A stretch of DNA of 64,000 nt from Zoogloeaceae bacterium. GTDB taxonomy: Bacteria > Pseudomonadota > Gammaproteobacteria > Burkholderiales > Rhodocyclaceae. The notes under the pieces are model-generated. The model searched no databases, was not told the DNA's origin, and worked only from the letters and a program-made list of their open reading frames with translations. Location: assembly GCA_024235655.1 (NCBI GenBank), contig JACKLY010000001.1:186001-250000 (forward strand), written 5' to 3'. This document shows, piece after piece, positions 9,739 to 18,223 of the stretch. The position numbers and the translations under genes were made by a program. Each line of letters opens with the position of its first letter. Position 1 is the first letter of the stretch.

Positions 9739-10617
9739 ATGCGAAAACTGATTTTGGGTGCCTGTGTCGCAATCTTTTCGCTGGGTATGACCATCGGCGA
9801 TGCAGAGGCAAGGCGACTTGGTGGTGGAAAATCAAGCGGCATGCAACGGGATAGCGTTACCCAGCGACAGGCTGCGCCGGCTCAGCAAAATGCAGCGCCA
9901 GCTACGACTAGCGCACCTGCTGCAGCCCAACCTAAACGCAACTGGATGGGGCCGATTGCCGGTCTGGCTGCCGGTCTGGGAATTGCCGCTCTACTCTCAC
10001 ATTTCGGCTTGGGAGAAGGCGTTGCCAATTTCCTGATGATCGCCTTGCTGGTGATGGCTGCGATCTTTGTCTTTCGTTTGCTTTTCTCCAGGAAAGCACC
10101 GGTACGCCCTTCGCAGCATGATCCGATTCAGTTCGCTGGTGTCGGCGGTCCGGGCATGGCTCCCATACCGAACCCACCCGCAACTCCTGTTTCCAGCTCA
10201 TCCTCACCTGTTTCTGATCATTTACAGGCGCCTCCGCGCGCCATACCGGATGGTTTTGACGTTGATGGCTTTCTGCGCATTGCCAAGCTCAACTTTGTCC
10301 GGATGCAAGCAGCCAATGATGCCGGGAACCTGGAGGATCTAAAGGAATTTCTTGCTCCTGAGCTGTTTGCCGAGGTCTGTCTGCAGATACAGGAGCGCGG
10401 TGCTGCCAAGCAGGACACTGATGTTGTCGCACTCGATTCTGAACTGCTTGAAGTCGTGACCGAAGGTAGTCGCCATATTGCCAGTGTCCGCTTCAAGGGT
10501 ATGATTCGTGAGGAAATTGGTGGAAACGCGGTGCCTTTCGATGAAGTCTGGAATTTGATCAAGCCTGTTGATGGCGATCGTGGTTGGCAAGTTGCAGGTA
10601 TTCAGCAGCTTTCCTGA
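9739..10617 (+). CDS. Tim44-like domain membrane protein
   Basis: 292-aa exported or membrane-anchored protein with a Tim44/MRPL45-like C-terminal domain. An N-terminal signal (MRKLILGACVAIFSLGMTI) is followed by a Gln/Ala/Pro-rich linker, a hydrophobic stretch near residues 75-115 (GLAAGLGIAALL...NFLMIALLVMAAIFVF), a second Pro/Ser-rich linker, and the Tim44 domain (about 170-290; FDVDGFLRIAKLNFVRMQAAND). The start at 9739 follows a strong GGAGGAGA ribosome site; an upstream in-frame start would sit inside ubiE. The family is commonly found next to ubiE and ubiJ in betaproteobacteria, but its role there is unclear. Confidence 0.88.
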   Translation: MRKLILGACVAIFSLGMTIGDAEARRLGGGKSSGMQRDSVTQRQAAPAQQNAAPATTSAPAAAQPKRNWMGPIAGLAAGLGIAALLSHFGLGEGVANFLMIALLVMAAIFVFRLLFSRKAPVRPSQHDPIQFAGVGGPGMAPIPNPPATPVSSSSSPVSDHLQAPPRAIPDGFDVDGFLRIAKLNFVRMQAANDAGNLEDLKEFLAPELFAEVCLQIQERGAAKQDTDVVALDSELLEVVTEGSRHIASVRFKGMIREEIGGNAVPFDEVWNLIKPVDGDRGWQVAGIQQLS

Positions 10618-10623
10618 TCACCC

Positions 10624-11196
10624 ATGTTATTGCGCGCCGCCTACGCTTTTCTGAACCATTTACTGGATCAGGAACCCTGGGCGCGTTCGCGCTTACGGGA
10701 CTTTGCGGGACAACTCGCTTGCTTTCATGTTGGCCCGCTTTCATTTTCTGTATCTGTTGATCCAAGTGGCACTCTGATACCGGTAGATGCGACTCAGAAA
10801 CCGGATGTCACAATACATCTGCCTGATGACACTCCAATTCGCTTTCTGGTGAATCGCCATAGCCTGATGCAGGAAGCACGGATCTCCGGTTCTGCAGATT
10901 TTGCAGAAGCACTCGGATTTTTAGCGCGCAATCTTGAATGGGATGTTGAATCCGACTTGGCCAGATTGATCGGCGATACTGCAGCTCACCGCTTGGCCGG
11001 CATCGGCAGCCAGTTTGTCACACGCAAGCAGCTTGCCGGAGAACGCCTGGCAGCCAATCTGTTTGAGTTTGCAGCCGATGAGTTACACCTTGTCGAGCGG
11101 CCGGGTCCGGTGCATCGCTTCTGTAGCGAAGTTGATCGCCTCAGAGACGATTTGGCTCGGCTTGAAAAACAGGTTTCAAAGCTTTCACCAAGCTGA
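10624..11196 (+). CDS. ubiJ: Ubiquinone biosynthesis accessory factor UbiJ (SCP2-type domain)
   Basis: 190-aa cytoplasmic lipid-binding accessory protein of aerobic ubiquinone synthesis. In other bacteria UbiJ with UbiK holds the hydrophobic intermediates for the Ubi complex. The SCP2 sterol-carrier-like fold covers ~15-110 (ACFHVGPLSFSVSVD, ISGSADFAEALGFLARNLEWDVESDLARLIGD) and the C-terminal ~40 residues form a coiled coil (VDRLRDDLARLEKQVSKL), as in the family. It is 6 bp after the Tim44-like gene. ubiB, often the next gene, is absent: a terminator and the convergent atp operon follow. Confidence 0.92.
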   Translation: MLLRAAYAFLNHLLDQEPWARSRLRDFAGQLACFHVGPLSFSVSVDPSGTLIPVDATQKPDVTIHLPDDTPIRFLVNRHSLMQEARISGSADFAEALGFLARNLEWDVESDLARLIGDTAAHRLAGIGSQFVTRKQLAGERLAANLFEFAADELHLVERPGPVHRFCSEVDRLRDDLARLEKQVSKLSPS

Positions 11197-11242
11197 TTGC
11201 TGACTGTCGCTCACTTCTCATCCGACCGATTTCGACATCACA

Positions 11243-11277
11243 AACAAAAAGGCAGCCAATCTGGCTGCCTTTTTGTT
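11243..11277. terminator. Bidirectional intrinsic terminator between ubiJ and atpC
   Basis: A perfect 15-bp inverted repeat (11243-11257 against 11263-11277) with a 5-base loop AATCT. The GC core is GGCAGCC/GGCTGCC, flanked by A5 on one side and T5 on the other, so it works as a stem plus U-tract in both directions. It ends the ubi block from the left and the atp operon from the right. Confidence 0.95.
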
Positions 11278-11292
11278 GGAGCGTGACGAATA

Positions 11293-11715
11293 TCAGTGAC
11301 GATTCCGCAGCTTCTTGATTGCCTGGAGCTGTGCAACAGCCTGCGCCAGTTCGGCTTCGGCGGTCGCGTAATCCATTTCTGCAGCACGGTTGGCAAGTGC
11401 CTCTTCCGCACGCTTCTTGGCTTCCAGCGCCTTGGCTTCATCCAGATCGTGAGCACGGATTGCCGTATCGGCAAGCACGGTGATCATGTTTGGCTGTACT
11501 TCGAGCATACCGCCCGAAACATACACCAGTTCATAATCAGCCTGGCTCGGTACCTTGAGGCGAATCGTGCCGGGACGAATCCGGGTGAGTAGCGGCGTAT
11601 GCCGCGGGTACACACCGAGTTCGCCGGCTTCCCCCGGGAAAACGCCGAATTCGACGATTCCCGAAAAAATCTGCTCTTCGGCGCTCACCACGTCGCAATG
11701 TACGGTAATTGGCAT
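11293..11715 (-). CDS. atpC: ATP synthase F1 subunit epsilon
   Basis: Central-stalk subunit that couples rotation to catalysis and can inhibit ATP hydrolysis. 140 aa: an N-terminal beta-sandwich (VHCDVVSAEEQIFSG, PGEAGELGVYPRHTPLLT) and a C-terminal helical hairpin rich in Ala/Glu. The ATG at 11715 (MPITVHCDVV) is preferred over a start five codons upstream because the family begins there. Last gene of the atp operon, 29 bp after atpD and 15 bp before the terminator. Confidence 0.97.
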   Translation of the reverse strand: MPITVHCDVVSAEEQIFSGIVEFGVFPGEAGELGVYPRHTPLLTRIRPGTIRLKVPSQADYELVYVSGGMLEVQPNMITVLADTAIRAHDLDEAKALEAKKRAEEALANRAAEMDYATAEAELAQAVAQLQAIKKLRNRH

Positions 11716-11744
11716 TGCCGGGTCTCCCATTTAATGGCCGCAGA

Positions 11745-13148
11745 TTACTGCAGCGTCTTGGCTTTCTCGAACACTTCCTCGATACCGCCAACCATGTAGA
11801 ACGCCTGCTCAGGCAGTGCATCGCACTCGCCGGAAACAATCATCTTGAAGCCCTTGATGGTTTCCTTGAGCGGAACGAACTTGCCCGGCGAACCGGTAAA
11901 GACTTCGGCCACGTGGAACGGCTGTGACAGGAAACGCTGGATCTTACGAGCACGGGAAACAGCCAGTTTGTCGTCAGGCGACAATTCGTCCATACCCAGA
12001 ATGGCGATGATGTCGCGCAATTCCTTGTACTTCTGCAGCGTCATCTGTACGGCACGCGCGGTAGCGTAGTGCTCTTCACCCACAACCTGCGGATCAAGCT
12101 GACGCGAGGTGGAGTCGAGCGGATCAACCGCCGGGTAAATACCCAGCGAGGCAATGTCACGCGACAGCACGACGGTCGAGTCAAGGTGCAGGAAGGTGGT
12201 TGCCGGCGACGGGTCGGTCAAGTCATCGGCAGGCACATACACGGCCTGGATCGAGGTAATCGAGCCAACCTTCGTCGAGGTAATACGCTCCTGCAGACGG
12301 CCCATTTCTTCGGCCAGCGTCGGCTGGTAGCCCACGGCGGAAGGCATACGGCCCAGCAGCGCGGACACTTCGGTACCGGCCAGGGTGTAGCGATAGATGT
12401 TGTCGATGAAGAGCAGGATGTCACGGCCATCATCGCGGAAACGCTCGGCCATGGTCAGGCCGGTCAGCGCGACGCGCAGACGGTTGCCGGGAGGCTCGTT
12501 CATCTGGCCGAAGACCATCGCGACCTTGTCGAGAACGTTGGAGTCCTTCATCTCGTGGTAGAAGTCGTTACCCTCACGAGTACGCTCACCCACACCGGCA
12601 AACACCGAGAGACCCGAGTGCTGCTTGGCGATGTTGTTGATCAACTCCATCATGTTGACGGTCTTGCCGACGCCGGCGCCACCGAACAGGCCAACCTTAC
12701 CACCCTTGGCGAACGGGCAGACCAGATCGATCACCTTGATGCCGGTTTCGAGCAGGTCAACCGACGGAGAAAGTTCGTCGAACTTTGGTGCAGGAGCATG
12801 GATCGGACGCTTTTCATCACCGGCGATCGGGCCGGCTTCGTCGATCGGGCGTCCGAGAACGTCCATGATGCGGCCCAGGGTGCCATGACCAACCGGCACC
12901 GAGATTGCTGCACCCGTGTTGTTAACCTTCATGCCACGACGCAGGCCATCAGTAGAACCCATGGCGATGGTACGAACCACACCGTCACCGATTTCCTGCT
13001 GCACTTCAAAGGTCAGACCAACTTCGACGTTACCGTGCTCTTCGCTCTGGTCGAGCATCAGGGCGTCGTAGACTTTCGGCATCGCTTCGCGCGGGAACTG
13101 GATGTCCACAACGGCGCCGATACACTGAACAATGGAACCTTGACTCAT
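11745..13148 (-). CDS. atpD: ATP synthase F1 subunit beta
   Basis: Catalytic subunit of F1. 467 aa, full length. Walker A is GGAGVGKTV, the catalytic Glu region is GERTREGNDFYHEM, Walker B is DILLFIDNIYRYT, and the DELSPDDKL stretch corresponds to the DELSEED torque loop. It lies 27 bp after atpG and before atpC in the standard order. Confidence 0.99.
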   Translation of the reverse strand: MSQGSIVQCIGAVVDIQFPREAMPKVYDALMLDQSEEHGNVEVGLTFEVQQEIGDGVVRTIAMGSTDGLRRGMKVNNTGAAISVPVGHGTLGRIMDVLGRPIDEAGPIAGDEKRPIHAPAPKFDELSPSVDLLETGIKVIDLVCPFAKGGKVGLFGGAGVGKTVNMMELINNIAKQHSGLSVFAGVGERTREGNDFYHEMKDSNVLDKVAMVFGQMNEPPGNRLRVALTGLTMAERFRDDGRDILLFIDNIYRYTLAGTEVSALLGRMPSAVGYQPTLAEEMGRLQERITSTKVGSITSIQAVYVPADDLTDPSPATTFLHLDSTVVLSRDIASLGIYPAVDPLDSTSRQLDPQVVGEEHYATARAVQMTLQKYKELRDIIAILGMDELSPDDKLAVSRARKIQRFLSQPFHVAEVFTGSPGKFVPLKETIKGFKMIVSGECDALPEQAFYMVGGIEEVFEKAKTLQ

Positions 13149-13175
13149 ATTGAATCCCTCAATGATTGAAACCTG

Positions 13176-14039
13176 TTACACCGCCGCGGCGCCACCGACG
13201 ATCTCGGAAAGCTCTTTGGTAATCGCTGCCTGGCGCGCTTTGTTGTAAATAAGCTTAAGGTCGCCGATCACCGTTTTGGCGTTATCCGACGCGGACTTCA
13301 TCGCGACCATCCGTGCGCTCTGCTCGGAAGCCATGTTTTCCGCAACCGCTTGGTAAATCAGCGCTTCGACATAACGAATCAGCAGGTCGTCAACGACTTC
13401 CTTAGCATCCGGCTCATAGACATAATCCCACTTTGTCTCGCTCGAGCCGACAGCTTCACCAGACAAGGGCAGCAACTGCTCAAGTACCGGCTCCTGCTTC
13501 ATCGTGTTGATGAAACGGTTGTAGCCAATGTAGAGCTGGTCGATATCGCCCTTGATGAACGCATCGAGCTGCACCTTGACTGGCCCGATGAGCTTTTCAA
13601 GGTGCGGCGTATCGCCCATACCGGTCGCGTGCGAAACGATTTGAGCACCGGCGCGCTGCATGAAGCTGAAACCCTTGTTGCCGATGGCAGTCACCTGAAT
13701 GGCGACACCCTGGGTTTCAAATTCCTTCATGCGGGCAACGCACATGCGCAGAACGTTGGCATTCAAGCCACCGCACAGTCCCTTGTCGGAAGTGATGAGA
13801 ATCAGGCCTACCTTCTTTACCGGCTCGCGCGCGACGATGAAGGGGTGCTTGTACTCGGCAATCGCATGCGAGAGATTGGCTGCAACACGACGAATTTTCT
13901 CGCCATAAGGGCGGGCAGCCCGCATCCGTTCCTGCGCTTTGCGCATTTTGGATGCGGCCACCATCTCCATGGCCTTCGTGATCTTGCGCGTATTCTCTAC
14001 GCTTTTGATCTTGTTTCGAATTTCCTTGCCGCTAGGCAT
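13176..14039 (-). CDS. atpG: ATP synthase F1 subunit gamma
   Basis: Rotor shaft of F1. 287 aa. The N-terminal helix has the conserved KEIRNKIKSVENTRKITKAM and the C-terminal helix ends with LIYNKARQAAITKELSEIVGGAAAV, both diagnostic. The middle has SDKGLCGGLNANV. ATG at 14039 is preceded by an AGGAG ribosome site and lies 17 bp after the stop of atpA. Confidence 0.99.
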   Translation of the reverse strand: MPSGKEIRNKIKSVENTRKITKAMEMVAASKMRKAQERMRAARPYGEKIRRVAANLSHAIAEYKHPFIVAREPVKKVGLILITSDKGLCGGLNANVLRMCVARMKEFETQGVAIQVTAIGNKGFSFMQRAGAQIVSHATGMGDTPHLEKLIGPVKVQLDAFIKGDIDQLYIGYNRFINTMKQEPVLEQLLPLSGEAVGSSETKWDYVYEPDAKEVVDDLLIRYVEALIYQAVAENMASEQSARMVAMKSASDNAKTVIGDLKLIYNKARQAAITKELSEIVGGAAAV

Positions 14040-14056
14040 GGCATTCTCCTAGCTGA

Positions 14057-15595
14057 TCAAGCCCAGCTGCTTTTGAAAGCAACAATACCGGCGACGAGCT
14101 GTTTCTCTGCCTCGGCGTCGAGCTCCTTGGTTTCTTCCATCTTGTTCATCAGATCGGCACAGCTGGCCTTCAGATAAGCAATCATGGACTTTTCGCACTC
14201 AAGTGCACGCTTGACTTCGACGTCATCGAAGTAACCCTTGTCAGCTGCAAACAGCGTCACAGCCATCTCGGAAATGCTCATCGGCGAATACTGCGCCTGC
14301 TTCATCAGCTCGGTCACCAGCTTGCCGCGTTCCAGCTGCTTGCGGGTCGCTTCGTCGAGATCTGAAGCAAATTGGGCGAAAGCCGCCAGTTCGCGATACT
14401 GAGCCAGTGCCAGACGCACACCGCCACCCAGCTTCTTGATGATCTTGGTCTGTGCAGCACCACCGACTCGAGACACCGAAATACCGGCGTTGATGGCGGG
14501 ACGGATACCGGCGTTGAACAGATCGGATTCCAGGAAGATCTGGCCGTCGGTAATCGAAATCACGTTGGTCGGAACGAATGCAGAAACGTCGCCGGCCTGG
14601 GTTTCAATCACCGGCAAAGCGGTCAGCGAACCGGTCTTGCCCTTGATTTCACCGTTGGTGCATTTCTCGACCCAGGCTTCCGACACGCGAGCGGCACGCT
14701 CGAGCAGACGGGAGTGCAGATAGAAAACGTCGCCCGGGTAAGCTTCACGGCCCGGCGGACGGCGCAGCAGCAGCGAAACCTGACGGTAAGCCCAAGCCTG
14801 CTTGGTCAGATCGTCATAAATGATCAGTGCATCCTGACCACGGTCACGGAAGTATTCGCCCATCGTGCAACCGGCGTACGGTGCAATGAACTGCAGGGCG
14901 GCGGATTCCGAAGCGGTAGCGGCAACGACGATGGTGTATTCCATCGCGCCGTTCTCTTCCAGCTTGCGCACGACGTTCGCAACGGTCGATGCCTTCTGGC
15001 CGATAGCGACATAAATACAGAAAAGGTCTTTACCCTTCTGGTTGATGATCGCATCGACGGCAACAGCGGTCTTGCCGGTCTGGCGGTCGCCGATGATCAG
15101 TTCGCGCTGGCCACGGCCAACCGGAACCATCGAGTCAACGCACTTCAGACCGGTCTGTACCGGCTGCGAAACCGATTTACGCCAAATAACGCCTGGTGCT
15201 ACCTTTTCGATCTTGTCGGTCGCTTTGGCGTTGATCGGGCCTTTGCCGTCAATCGGCTGGCCAAGAGAGTTAACTACACGACCAAGCAACTCGGGGCCGA
15301 CAGGCACTTCCAGAATGCGGCCCGTACACTTGACGGGGTCGCCTTCAACAATGTGCTCATACTCACCCAGAACAACAACACCAACGGAGTCGCGCTCAAG
15401 GTTCAGCGCCATACCAAAGGTGTTGTTCGGGAATTCCAGCATCTCGCCTTGCATGACGTCCTGGAGGCCATGGACGCGGCAGATACCGTCGGTAACGGAA
15501 ACGACCGTACCTTGTGTGCGAACTTCACTGGTCGTCTGCAGATTCTGGATCTTGCTTTTGATCAGTTCGCTAATTTCGGATGGATTCAACTGCAT
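14057..15595 (-). CDS. atpA: ATP synthase F1 subunit alpha
   Basis: Non-catalytic nucleotide-binding subunit of F1. 512 aa. The N-terminal helix MQLNPSEISELIKSKI binds the delta/peripheral stalk region. Walker A is GDRQTGKTAVAVD; the sequence ALIIYDDLTKQAWAYRQVSLLLRRPPGREAYPGD is the typical alpha-subunit segment around Walker B (given here as the run beginning ALIIYDDL). Nine bases separate it from atpH upstream. No anomaly seen. Confidence 0.99.
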   Translation of the reverse strand: MQLNPSEISELIKSKIQNLQTTSEVRTQGTVVSVTDGICRVHGLQDVMQGEMLEFPNNTFGMALNLERDSVGVVVLGEYEHIVEGDPVKCTGRILEVPVGPELLGRVVNSLGQPIDGKGPINAKATDKIEKVAPGVIWRKSVSQPVQTGLKCVDSMVPVGRGQRELIIGDRQTGKTAVAVDAIINQKGKDLFCIYVAIGQKASTVANVVRKLEENGAMEYTIVVAATASESAALQFIAPYAGCTMGEYFRDRGQDALIIYDDLTKQAWAYRQVSLLLRRPPGREAYPGDVFYLHSRLLERAARVSEAWVEKCTNGEIKGKTGSLTALPVIETQAGDVSAFVPTNVISITDGQIFLESDLFNAGIRPAINAGISVSRVGGAAQTKIIKKLGGGVRLALAQYRELAAFAQFASDLDEATRKQLERGKLVTELMKQAQYSPMSISEMAVTLFAADKGYFDDVEVKRALECEKSMIAYLKASCADLMNKMEETKELDAEAEKQLVAGIVAFKSSWA

Positions 15596-15604
15596 GGAAA
15601 TCTC

Positions 15605-16138
15605 CTAGTTTTTCAGCGCCACGGCCATGGCTGCGAGCTTGCCGCGCACGGAGGCATCAAGCGTCTGGTCGCCAACGGTTACCACGACACCACCGATCAG
15701 GCTCTCATCGACCTGAACCGACAGATTGAGCTTGCACTTGAAGTGTTTTTCAAGCTCCGGGGTAACGTCACGAACCTGAGCGTCAGTCAGCGAGAAGGCG
15801 GAAACAATAACGCCATCACGGGTGCCTTCTTCAGCGCGCTTGTAGGTCTCATAGAGACTGGCAATTTCGGGCAGACAGGTCAGTCGATCGTTCTGGGCCA
15901 ATAGCTTCAGCAGGCTGGTCAAACCGTCATCTGCCTTGCCGCATGCCGCGCTGAACAACTCAACGAGTTGTTCCTGACGGACATTCGGGTTGTCGATGAC
16001 AGCCGCGACCGCGTCGTCGCCGGCAACAACTGCCAGCGACTCAAGACGGTCAGACCACTGGGCCAGCGCGTTTTGTTCGCGCGCCAGCTTGAACACTGCT
16101 TCTGCGTACGGCCGGGCAATGGTGACGGTTTCAGCCAT
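15605..16138 (-). CDS. atpH: ATP synthase F1 subunit delta
   Basis: Peripheral-stalk subunit that links alpha/beta to subunit b. 177 aa. N-terminal six-helix domain (TIARPYAEAVFKLA) and the C-terminal signature with LNLSVQVDESLIGGVVVTVGD are present. It begins 5 bp after the atpF stop, in operon order. Confidence 0.97.
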   Translation of the reverse strand: MAETVTIARPYAEAVFKLAREQNALAQWSDRLESLAVVAGDDAVAAVIDNPNVRQEQLVELFSAACGKADDGLTSLLKLLAQNDRLTCLPEIASLYETYKRAEEGTRDGVIVSAFSLTDAQVRDVTPELEKHFKCKLNLSVQVDESLIGGVVVTVGDQTLDASVRGKLAAMAVALKN

Positions 16139-16143
16139 TTGCT

Positions 16144-16614
16144 TTACAGACCTTGCTTAAGCGAGGTGAGCATGTCGGAATGCGCGGCAGCATTGACTTC
16201 CTTCTTCAGGATTTTCTCTGCACCGGCAACGGCCAGCTCGGCAACACGCTCACGCAGTTGCTGCTTGGCACGTTCAACTTCCTGCTCAATCTCTGCCTTG
16301 GCACCGGACACGACCTTGTCGGCCTCAACCTTGGCTTGACCTTTGGCATCTTCAACGATCTGCTGTGCACGCTTCTCAGCGACAGCGATTACTTCCGATG
16401 CTTTTTCCTTGGCGGTGCGCAGGGCGTCAGCGGCGTGCTTTGCAGCCAGCTCCTGTTCCTGCTTGCCACGTTCGGCAGCTGCAAGACCATCAGCAATCTG
16501 CTTCTGGCGCTCAGCCATCGCTTGCTGCAGCGGCGGCCAGACATACTTCATCGTGATCCAGATGAAGATCGCGAACCAGATCGCCTGACCTATCAGAGTA
16601 GCGTTAATGCTCAC
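16144..16614 (-). CDS. atpF: ATP synthase Fo subunit b
   Basis: Membrane-anchored peripheral stalk. 156 aa: one N-terminal transmembrane helix (IGQAIWFAIFIWITMKYVW) followed by a long charged coiled coil rich in Ala, Glu and Lys. The start codon is GTG at 16614, chosen because an AGGAG ribosome site sits 6-7 bases upstream and homologues begin with N-A-T-L-I-G. It follows atpE. Confidence 0.97.
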   Translation of the reverse strand: MSINATLIGQAIWFAIFIWITMKYVWPPLQQAMAERQKQIADGLAAAERGKQEQELAAKHAADALRTAKEKASEVIAVAEKRAQQIVEDAKGQAKVEADKVVSGAKAEIEQEVERAKQQLRERVAELAVAGAEKILKKEVNAAAHSDMLTSLKQGL

Positions 16615-16645
16615 GCTCGACTCCTTTCTGTTAGGTACCGGGCGA

Positions 16646-16906
16646 TTACTTCAGGAGGGCCAGGAACGGGTTGGCGAAGAGGAGGAAGAGAGCAATACCG
16701 ACGCCGATCATGGTCACGGCATCCAGCAGGCCGGCGACGATGAACATCTTGACCTGCAGTGTCGGGATCATTTCCGGCTGACGTGCAGCGCCTTCCAGGA
16801 AGCGGCCACCGAGGATGCCGAAGCCGATAGCGGTGCCCAGTGCGCCGGCGCCGATCAGAATGGCAACAGCAATAGCGGTGTTGGAGAGGACGGTTGCGAG
16901 TTCCAT
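16646..16906 (-). CDS. atpE: ATP synthase Fo subunit c
   Basis: Proteolipid of the rotor ring. 86 aa, two membrane helices with the polar loop ARQPE. The ion-binding carboxylate is Asp62 in GLLDAVTM. The Gln and Glu-Ser pattern of sodium-translocating rings is not seen, so proton coupling is expected. It lies 58 bp after atpB. Confidence 0.98.
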   Translation of the reverse strand: MELATVLSNTAIAVAILIGAGALGTAIGFGILGGRFLEGAARQPEMIPTLQVKMFIVAGLLDAVTMIGVGIALFLLFANPFLALLK

Positions 16907-16964
16907 GTTGACTCCTAAGTTTTAAAAATAAGGGTTAATCGTAAAAAGCGGTTGGGAAACTGGT

Positions 16965-17732
16965 TTAGTGCGACTCAGCAGCCATCGACATATAAACGAT
17001 GGTCAGCATCATGAAAACGAAAGCCTGCAACGTGATGATCAGGATGTGGAACAGCGCCCATGGCAAAGCCAGCGGCAACTGGTAAAGACCAAGCAGTGCG
17101 ATCAGGATGAATACCATTTCACCGGCGTACATGTTGCCGAAAAGTCGCAGCGCCAGCGAAATCGGCTTGGCAACGTCTTCAACAACACGGAAGATGAAAT
17201 TCACCGGAGCCAGCTTGGCACCAAACGGTGCAGTAAAGATCTCGTGCATGTAGCCGCCGAAGCCTTTTACCTTGAGGTTCATCCAGATCATGATGCCGAA
17301 CACGGTCAACGCCATGGCGAAGGTCAGGTTGGGGTCGGTGGTCGGCACAACCTTCAGGTAGTGCACACCTACCGCACTTGCTGCTACTGGCAGGAAATCA
17401 ACTGGAATCAGATCCATGGCGTTCATCACGAACACCCAGACGAAGATGGTAATGGCCAGCGGCGTTACCAGCGCGCTCTTGCCATGGAAGGTATCCTTGA
17501 CCTGCTGGTCCACCATGCCAACCACCAACTCGATGAACATCTGCAGATTGCCGGGCACACCGGAAGTCGCCTTGCCGGCAACCTTGGCCATCAGACCGAA
17601 TACAACCAGACCGAGCAGGCCGGAAACGATCAGGGTATCAAGGTGCAGCGCCCAGAAACCCTCACCGACCCGCAGGTTGGTCAGGTGGTGTTGAATATAA
17701 CCCGCAGTGGTCAAGCCGCCTTCAGCACTCAT
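16965..17732 (-). CDS. atpB: ATP synthase Fo subunit a
   Basis: Proton channel half of Fo. 255 aa with five or six membrane helices. The essential arginine is in SLALRLFGNMYAGE, and the last helices (LALPWALFHILIITLQAFVFMML) are typical. The ATG at 17732 is used; an in-frame TTG twelve bases upstream has no support. It is 33 bp after atpI. Confidence 0.98.
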   Translation of the reverse strand: MSAEGGLTTAGYIQHHLTNLRVGEGFWALHLDTLIVSGLLGLVVFGLMAKVAGKATSGVPGNLQMFIELVVGMVDQQVKDTFHGKSALVTPLAITIFVWVFVMNAMDLIPVDFLPVAASAVGVHYLKVVPTTDPNLTFAMALTVFGIMIWMNLKVKGFGGYMHEIFTAPFGAKLAPVNFIFRVVEDVAKPISLALRLFGNMYAGEMVFILIALLGLYQLPLALPWALFHILIITLQAFVFMMLTIVYMSMAAESH

Positions 17733-17765
17733 GTTATCCCTCAATCCCCTAGAACCGTTCGCAGA

Positions 17766-18134
17766 TCAACGCCGTCTTGACAGCGCTAACCAGTAAATAA
17801 CAAAGGTCGATGCGTAGCCGGCAAACAAGGGCAAAGGCACAACTTCCTTGTAGCCAACAAAGACAAGGGCAAACCCCCCGATTGTCGCCGCAAACTTGTA
17901 CGCCTCCCCTGCTGCCTGCCCCCTGTAGGCCCGCATCGGATCGGCTTTTCCTGCCTCATCGATTGCCAGGCGCATTGCCCGCCAGACATACAGCAGATTT
18001 GCTACCACCCCGATGCTGCCCCCGGCGAGCGCGGACAACGCAGCGTCTGCACCCCCCTGTACTGCAGCCACCAACGCGACGAACAGCGTCAGCGCCACCT
18101 GCCTGCTTATGATCCAGCGGACTTGTGGATGCAA
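17766..18134 (-). CDS. atpI: ATP synthase subunit I (AtpI family)
   Basis: Small membrane protein that in other bacteria helps assemble the c-ring or handles Mg2+. 122 aa with four hydrophobic segments (RQVALTLFVALVAAVQG, ALSALAGGSIGVVANLLYVW, FAATIGGFALVFVGY, LPLFAGYASTFVIYWLAL). The start is read as TTG at 18134, with GGAG about eight bases upstream; no in-frame ATG precedes the first helix. First gene of the atp operon and directly downstream of the promoter at 18160-18188. Confidence 0.88.
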   Translation of the reverse strand: MHPQVRWIISRQVALTLFVALVAAVQGGADAALSALAGGSIGVVANLLYVWRAMRLAIDEAGKADPMRAYRGQAAGEAYKFAATIGGFALVFVGYKEVVPLPLFAGYASTFVIYWLALSRRR

Positions 18135-18159
18135 GGGATGCTCCGACTAAAACCGCGGC

Positions 18160-18188
18160 AGTTTAACCAAGTCTTCTACAAGAGTCAA
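18160..18188 (-). promoter_or_regulatory. Sigma70-type promoter of the atp operon
   Basis: On the minus strand TTGACT (18188-18183), a 17-bp spacer and TAAACT (18165-18160) give a near-consensus promoter 26 bp before the atpI start. It lies between parB and atpI, so the ATP synthase genes can be transcribed apart from the mnmG-rsmG-parAB run. No terminator was found behind parB, so read-through is also possible. Confidence 0.75.
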
Positions 18189-18223
18189 TTAAAAATGCTG
18201 CGGTGCACATAAAACCTAGCCGC

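Noticed and set aside
14372..15904. 510-aa plus-strand open frame over atpA and atpH
   Set aside because: Antisense to conserved ATP synthase genes without domain signatures.
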